A DNA stretch of 11,045 bases from Treponema sp. (GTDB lineage: Bacteria; Spirochaetota; Spirochaetia; Treponematales; Breznakiellaceae): the NCBI GenBank assembly GCA_031257595.1, contig JAIROH010000063.1:1-11045 (forward strand), written 5' to 3'. Below the pieces are notes generated by a model that saw only the letters and a program-made list of their open reading frames with translations, did not search any database and was not told the DNA's origin. Positions 7,457 through 11,045 of the stretch are shown here, in pieces; position 1 is the first letter of the stretch, and every line of letters begins with the position of its first letter. The position numbers were made by a program, and so were the translations under genes.

Positions 7457-8190
7457 GAAAAAACCTCCGGCGCGAAGGATTTTTCAGGGGAAAAACGTTT
7501 CAGGTACATCCGGATGATGTTTTCGCCAAGAAACCGTTCGTCCCCGCCGCCGTATTCTTCTGTCAACGCGGCGTAAAAGGCGTCCGCCGTTTCCAGATCT
7601 TCGGCCGTATCGACGGTAAGGCGCGTCACCCGGTTTTCCGCGAGGAGCGGATCCGCCCACTTTTCCGGGGCGGCGGGCCGGTGGACGCGAAACCGTTCGG
7701 GGTGATTGTAAAGATACGGGCACACATGCTCCCTTTCAAACGGTTCCGCCGCTTCTTTTTCCGCCCGGAGCAGTACGGCCGCCCTGACAACTTCCACGCC
7801 CGCGCCGTAGGGGAGCCGGGAATAGCCGGAATAATCGGCATCAAGGGCCGCCGCTTCGCCGGCCAGGGCGGCCGCGGCGTCGGCAAACACAAAGGGATTG
7901 TCCCCCGTCGCCCTGATGATACGATCAGGGTTAAAGCGCCGTATCGCCGCGCAAAACCTCCCCAGTACGTCGTCTTTCGGGCCTGTCACCAGCTCAAAAC
8001 CGGCCCGCCGCGCCAGCGGCAAAAAAGGAACTTCGCAGTCCTCCGGGCAGGCGAGAATACGGAGATCGCAGGGAACCCTGTTCAACGCCTCCATGACCCT
8101 GAACAGCAGCGGTTCGCTCCCAAGGCCGCAAAGGCTTTTTCCGGGAAGCCGGCTGGAATCAAGCCTTCCCTGAAGTATAACGGCGGTCAC
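7453..8190 (-). CDS. SpsF-type cytidylyltransferase
   Basis: The 245-residue product has the size and motifs of SpsF-like nucleotidyltransferases related to CMP-sialic acid synthetases: LQGRLDSSRLPGKSL at 6-20 (QGR..S.RLPGK nucleotide loop), IIRATGDNPFV at 91-101 with metal-binding D97, FEREHVCPYLYNHPERF at 151-167 and RLTVDTAEDLETA at 190-202. It likely activates a sugar with a nucleotide for the neighbouring transferase. The start is GTG at 8190, directly after the TGA of the glycosyltransferase gene, with AAGGAG eight bases upstream; an ATG is not available in the right place. Its stop overlaps the next start (ATGA), so the genes are translationally coupled. The sugar is not shown by the sequence; SpsF was named from spore-coat polysaccharide genes, and related proteins occur with flagellin glycan genes. 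Confidence 0.88.
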   Translation of the reverse strand: MTAVILQGRLDSSRLPGKSLCGLGSEPLLFRVMEALNRVPCDLRILACPEDCEVPFLPLARRAGFELVTGPKDDVLGRFCAAIRRFNPDRIIRATGDNPFVFADAAAALAGEAAALDADYSGYSRLPYGAGVEVVRAAVLLRAEKEAAEPFEREHVCPYLYNHPERFRVHRPAAPEKWADPLLAENRVTRLTVDTAEDLETADAFYAALTEEYGGGDERFLGENIIRMYLKRFSPEKSFAPEVFS

Positions 8191-9237
8191 TCATCCGTCT
8201 CCTTCATTCGCGGCGGGATCCGGCGTCCGGGAATCCGCCCTGCCGACAGACGGGAAAGCTTCGGGGCCGGCGGTTTCAGGACGGACGGTTTCAGGATGGG
8301 GAACTTCGTCCGGCCTGCCGTGCTGCCACAGATCGGTTATCGCCCTGGCGTCGCAGATAAAACGGTTTTTGTTTTCCTCTACCCAGCGCCGTTCTTTGGC
8401 AAATTCATTCCAGGCGCCAAGAAGATCCCAGCCCGCTTTCGCGAGGTAACCGGGAAAACGGCGCAGCGGAATATGGGCGTAGTCTCCCCGGAAAACCGGC
8501 GCGAGGTTTTTCAGGTAAAAAAGCCTGTAGGACGCGTCTATCGTACTGTCCTCGGGACCGGCGTCGCCGTCGAATATCAGATGAACGTTCCCCGTCGAAC
8601 GGATCGTTTCTCCCCATAAATAGGCCCGGAAGCCGAAGTCCATAAGCTGCCAGTAGGGCGACGAGATTGCCCTGTCAAAGCCCCCAAGGCGGATAAACTT
8701 TTCCCTGTCGTAGATTCCCGTCCAGTCATAGGGATAGAGGGAAGGCTGCCCTTCGTAACCGGGCGCGGCGGGAAGGGCGCCGATTTTTCTCCGGTCATAA
8801 AACGGGGCAATAAGGGTGGGGAGGTTTTCAAAGCCCGAAGTCTGAATTACCGGAACAACGCAAAGCTTGCGGGCCGAATCCGTTTCGCCCAAAAAAAGTT
8901 CCGCAATCCGGGCCGCGCCGTTAAACAGTTTTTGGTCGTTCCAGAGGACGAAAAAAAGAGGGCCTGAAAGCTCCGAAGCGGCAAGGTTTATCGCTTCTCC
9001 GGGGCCGATGTTTTCCTTTGACAAAATAAAACGCACAAAGGGGAAACGGCCGGAAAGTTCCTCGATGTCGTAGCGTTCCAGCGTCCCTTCGATGGAAATG
9101 ATATAATCGAATCCGGCTTTTTCGAGTTCCTGAAAAAACGTGCGCCTGGGATAGCGTCCGCCCCGGTTAAGGAGTACCGCGGAAAGACCCGTAGAGGCGG
9201 CCCGTTCGGTTCCGCCCACCGCGGTATATGAGGGCAT
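8191..9237 (-). CDS. Family-2-like glycosyltransferase (GT-A fold)
   Basis: With ATG at 9237 the protein has 348 residues. Residues about 17-105 read as a GT2 nucleotide-binding half: LSAVLLNRGG, DYIISIEG at 44-51, RFILSKENIGPGEAINLAA at 69-87 (the N.G.g.A.N pattern) and LFFVLWNDQKL at 94-104, where a DxD metal site is normally found. The acceptor half has RLGGFDRA at 183-190 and D200 in WQLMDFGFR, then a typical WGE. The C-terminal tail (about 300-348) is hydrophilic, Pro/Glu-rich and contains a short tandem repeat. No signal peptide or membrane segment is seen. The gene begins 10 bases after the stop of the radical-SAM gene with only a poor Shine-Dalgarno, so coupling is likely. The open frame continues upstream to 9456, but that part is in the radical-SAM coding region and looks unlike protein. 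Donor and acceptor are unknown. Confidence 0.85.
   Translation of the reverse strand: MPSYTAVGGTERAASTGLSAVLLNRGGRYPRRTFFQELEKAGFDYIISIEGTLERYDIEELSGRFPFVRFILSKENIGPGEAINLAASELSGPLFFVLWNDQKLFNGAARIAELFLGETDSARKLCVVPVIQTSGFENLPTLIAPFYDRRKIGALPAAPGYEGQPSLYPYDWTGIYDREKFIRLGGFDRAISSPYWQLMDFGFRAYLWGETIRSTGNVHLIFDGDAGPEDSTIDASYRLFYLKNLAPVFRGDYAHIPLRRFPGYLAKAGWDLLGAWNEFAKERRWVEENKNRFICDARAITDLWQHGRPDEVPHPETVRPETAGPEAFPSVGRADSRTPDPAANEGDG
8271..8300. repeat. 15-bp near-tandem repeat in the glycosyltransferase tail
   Basis: CGGTTTCAGGACGGA (8271-8285) is followed by CGGTTTCAGGATGGG (8286-8300); 13 of 15 bases agree. As the unit is five codons, copy changes keep the frame. It encodes the PET/PET motif in the Pro/Glu-rich tail, beyond the catalytic domain. 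Confidence 0.8.
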
Positions 9238-9247
9238 CGAAGATCGA

Positions 9248-10861
9248 TTAAAAGTTGTAGGTGTAGTACTCATCGCAGTCCGGGCAGATTCCCCGGTATT
9301 CCTCCCGGCAGTGTTCCCGGTAGCGCTCTTCGCCGCGTTTCCAGATATCGTCAAGGCTGCCGGTAAAGGCGTTTCCCAGAAGAACATTTCCGTCTCCTTT
9401 CCACAGTTCCGGGCACGCGTTGGCGCAGAACGGCACACCGCCGTCAAGCAGCACAACGAAGTCCCTCATAATATGCCAGCAGGGCCGCCGCTTTATCGGA
9501 GAAAGATCCACCGCGTTCCTTTTGGGAAGGGCGCCGCAGAAATCGTTGTATTTTTGGATGATGATCCCCAAACCGATCTTTTTCCAGGCCCGGTAAAACC
9601 GTTCAATGGCGTCTTCGGCTCCTTTGGTTCTGACCGCCTGAACATAAACCCGATTCCTGCCGGAGACGGCGGGAAAATGCAGGGCAAGTTCCTGGGCGAA
9701 GGCGGGTCCGGACGGGTCCGAAGGGGGCGAAACAGGCAGATCGTTTTCGTTGAGGGACACGATCCAGGAAAGGGCATCCATGCCGTTTTTGCGCGGCGGG
9801 ACAGTCCGGGAATCCTTGACTTTTTCGGCAATACGCGCCGGAGCGCCGCTTTTCCAGCCAATCCCGGTGGTTTCCACAACCAGCGAAAAGGCGGGCCTTT
9901 CCAGTACCGCTTCGATAAGGGCTTCGGATTCAGGATGCAGCGCCGGTTCGCCCCAGGGTGAAATGTCTATTACCCCGTCTCCGGCGAAGGCTTCTATAGC
10001 GTCGAGAAGTTCCGCGAAACGTCCCGGATCCATAAACCCGTCCGGGTTTTCGCCGGAACCCTTCTGTCCCCAGGGGCAGAAGGCGCAGCTTCCCGTATGG
10101 GACCCGCCGGGGCAGGCCCGCGAAACCTGGATGGAAAAAAAATTCGGCAGGGTACGGAGCTGTTCCGGCTTTTCGGCGATAAGCCTTTCCACGGCCGCGC
10201 TTGCGGACGCCGCTTCCAGAATCCCCGATTCCGCGAAACGTTCCAAAAGGAGCAGGTTGCGCCGGGAATCCGCCCCAAGGTTCAGCCTGTGACACCTGAG
10301 ATCCACCGTGGAAATTTCAGTTTCTATGTCGAATGAATTGATGTCTTTCTGTAAAACGGCAAAGAGCGAATCCCTTTCGACCGGGCCTTCTCCCAGGGTT
10401 CCAACGCCGGAACCCGGTTCTCCGGCTATTTTGCGGAGTATGCCGGCCGTTCCTGGACCAAGTAATTCGGGGGCAAGGCCGTAAGGCCAGCCGTCGGCAT
10501 AGGAATAATCCGCGGCAAAGCGGCAGTGTCTTTCGGCGATTTTTCCGGCAAGTTCCCCGTCGAGAAACGGCGTATCCGCCCAGGCATAGTAGGTAAAGTC
10601 AAAGGTTTCCGCTTCCTCGGAAAGGGTTTTAAGCAAAAGCGAAACGGTCCATTCCCGGACAATGACGGAACAGGCCGGGCCGCGGGCCGGGCCGCCTACG
10701 GGATATTCCGTTCCCTCCTTTCCCAAAAGTATGACTTTTCCCGTACCCGGAAAGGCCGCGGCCCGCTCCAGCGCAAGGGAAAAGGCGCTTTTGCCGCCGA
10801 AAACCGGCCTAAAAGCCTCTCCGGCGAGGTTTCCGCCGAACAATACGGTAAGGGCATTCAT
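9248..10861 (-). CDS. Spiro-SPASM-type radical SAM protein with N-terminal nucleotidyltransferase-like domain
   Basis: The 537-residue protein has three parts. Residues 1-about 200 resemble a sugar nucleotidyltransferase: VLFGGNLAGEAFRPVFGGKSAF at the start and AWADTPFLDGELAGKIA at 93-109, where D96 is in the place of a metal-binding residue. Residues about 240-440 look like a radical-SAM barrel: C250, C259 and C262 (CX8CX2C, longer than the usual CX3CX2C) and SPWGEPALHP at 301-310, the GEP-type motif. The C-terminus is a SPASM-like auxiliary cluster domain with C461, C479, C483, C518, C526 and C529 and GNAFTGSLDDIWKRG. This combination fits the spirochete spiro-SPASM family, whose reaction is not known to me. 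It is first in the cassette. The ATG has only a weak AGAAAAG. Redox or radical modification of a sugar or peptide is plausible, and the unusual cysteine spacing leaves cluster formation to be proven. Confidence 0.88.
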   Translation of the reverse strand: MNALTVLFGGNLAGEAFRPVFGGKSAFSLALERAAAFPGTGKVILLGKEGTEYPVGGPARGPACSVIVREWTVSLLLKTLSEEAETFDFTYYAWADTPFLDGELAGKIAERHCRFAADYSYADGWPYGLAPELLGPGTAGILRKIAGEPGSGVGTLGEGPVERDSLFAVLQKDINSFDIETEISTVDLRCHRLNLGADSRRNLLLLERFAESGILEAASASAAVERLIAEKPEQLRTLPNFFSIQVSRACPGGSHTGSCAFCPWGQKGSGENPDGFMDPGRFAELLDAIEAFAGDGVIDISPWGEPALHPESEALIEAVLERPAFSLVVETTGIGWKSGAPARIAEKVKDSRTVPPRKNGMDALSWIVSLNENDLPVSPPSDPSGPAFAQELALHFPAVSGRNRVYVQAVRTKGAEDAIERFYRAWKKIGLGIIIQKYNDFCGALPKRNAVDLSPIKRRPCWHIMRDFVVLLDGGVPFCANACPELWKGDGNVLLGNAFTGSLDDIWKRGEERYREHCREEYRGICPDCDEYYTYNF

Positions 10862-10872
10862 ACTTTTCTAGT

Positions 10873-10926
10873 ATCGGCGCTTTCGGGATGAGGAATGAGG
10901 ATGTCTTGCGGCGCCGATCCCCGAAA
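10873..10926. repeat. Two crossing inverted repeats just before the cassette start
   Basis: ATCGGCGC (10873-10880) is the exact complement of GCGCCGAT (10911-10918), and the adjacent TTTCGGG (10881-10887) is the exact complement of CCCGAAA (10920-10926). The arms interleave, so they can form only one at a time or a pseudoknot. In the minus-strand message the first pair ends 11 bases before the ATG. Confidence 0.75.
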
Positions 10927-10992
10927 AAAGATTGGACTTGTTCAACAACCTATTTTACTGAACCCTATCGGGTTCGGGTTGTTGAACAAGTC
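10924..10992 (-). terminator. Long hairpin with downstream T-run: terminator or attenuator
   Basis: Perfect 16-bp arms GACTTGTTCAACAACC (10935-10950) and GGTTGTTGAACAAGTC (10977-10992) enclose an inner 6-bp hairpin GAACCC/GGGTTC (10960-10965, 10970-10975, loop TATC). Reading the minus strand, the stem is followed by CAATC and six T residues (10929-10924). This could terminate a gene outside the window or attenuate the cassette. The 5-base gap before the T-run and the A/T-rich stem lower confidence. Confidence 0.45.
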
Positions 10993-10994
10993 TC

Positions 10995-11015
10995 GCAAAA
11001 TGCTCCGCATTTTGC
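10995..11015. repeat. Perfect 9-bp hairpin with 3-base loop
   Basis: GCAAAATGC, loop TCC, GCATTTTGC. It lies between the second and third long arms and, being a perfect palindrome with a tiny loop, looks like part of one structured unit with 10935-10992. Confidence 0.85.
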
Positions 11016-11031
11016 AGGTTTTATAAGGAAT

Positions 11032-11043
11032 TTGTTCGATAAC
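11032..11043 (+). repeat. Third, diverged arm of the leader inverted repeat
   Basis: TTGTTCGATAAC matches TTGTTCAACAAC of the first arm (10938-10949) at 10 of 12 bases. Both differences leave G-U pairs with the middle arm (10978-10989) in a plus-strand RNA, so the middle arm can pair with either outer arm. The repeat may continue past the window. Confidence 0.6.
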
Positions 11044-11045
11044 TG

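Larger units (their letters stand above)
10862..11045. promoter_or_regulatory. Gene-free leader upstream of the cassette, rich in inverted repeats
   Basis: No open frame with a credible start lies here. It contains an inverted repeat near the cassette start (10873-10918), a long hairpin with a T-run on the minus strand (10924-10992), a perfect small hairpin (10995-11015) and a third related arm at the right edge (11032-11043). I find no convincing -35/-10 pair for the cassette; TATAAA on the minus strand at about 11025-11020 would need a -35 beyond the window. A tandem 7-bp repeat ATGAGGA is at 10888-10901. The region could be a leader, a terminator of the preceding gene or a small intergenic repeat element. 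Confidence 0.6.

Noticed and set aside
7681..8619. Plus-strand open frame of 312 codons
   Set aside because: It runs opposite two well-supported genes, has no family motif, and is Arg/Gly/Pro-rich as expected from the complement of G+C-rich codons.
9238..9456. Longer start for the glycosyltransferase gene (ATG at 9456, 73 more residues)
   Set aside because: The extra part lies wholly inside the end of the radical-SAM gene and reads as Ser/Thr/Ala/Arg-rich shadow; the GT2 pattern starts after 9237.
10939..11045. End of an insertion sequence
   Set aside because: Inverted arms are close together and no transposase, target duplication or terminal-repeat pair is visible within the window.

Overview
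The window reads as chromosomal DNA of a spirochete, most likely a Treponema-type organism. The main reasons are a clear periplasmic-flagellar sheath protein FlaA and a spirochete-type radical-SAM/SPASM protein of the family usually called spiro-SPASM. From memory, the order amidase, small protein, flaA also matches Treponema pallidum; this was not checked. Every gene I can support lies on the minus strand, so transcription runs from right to left. I see no rRNA, tRNA, CRISPR array or insertion sequence.

Region by region in transcription order: 10862-11045 is a gene-free leader with strong inverted repeats. 10861-4013 is a tightly packed cassette of five genes: (1) a three-part protein with an N-terminal nucleotidyltransferase-like domain, a radical-SAM core and a C-terminal SPASM domain; (2) a family-2-like glycosyltransferase; (3) an SpsF-type cytidylyltransferase; (4) a fusion of a PseG-like sugar-nucleotide enzyme with a zinc-ribbon SAM methyltransferase; (5) an ATP-grasp ligase resembling L-amino-acid ligases. 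The cassette runs without a break into an N-acetylmuramoyl-L-alanine amidase (start and stop overlap as TAATG) and a membrane-anchored GerMN protein. flaA follows with its own consensus-like promoter and a strong Rho-independent terminator. The last gene, cut by the left edge at or just before its stop codon, is a ppGpp-synthetase-domain protein with C-terminal TPR repeats.

Reading of the whole: the cassette contains the kinds of enzyme needed to activate, methylate, transfer and possibly ligate an unusual sugar or amino-acyl group. The first genes of a nonulosonate pathway (PseB/C/H/I or NeuB types) are absent here, so the precursor must come from elsewhere. Being joined to a peptidoglycan amidase and lying next to flaA suggests work on the cell wall or periplasmic flagella, but this is inference from position.

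Base composition differs by eye: cassette genes are visibly richer in G+C than flaA and its flanks. Two small sequence events stand out: a perfect 11-bp tandem duplication that has moved the ATP-grasp start away from its Shine-Dalgarno, and a three-armed inverted-repeat structure upstream of the cassette whose arms can pair in two exclusive ways.
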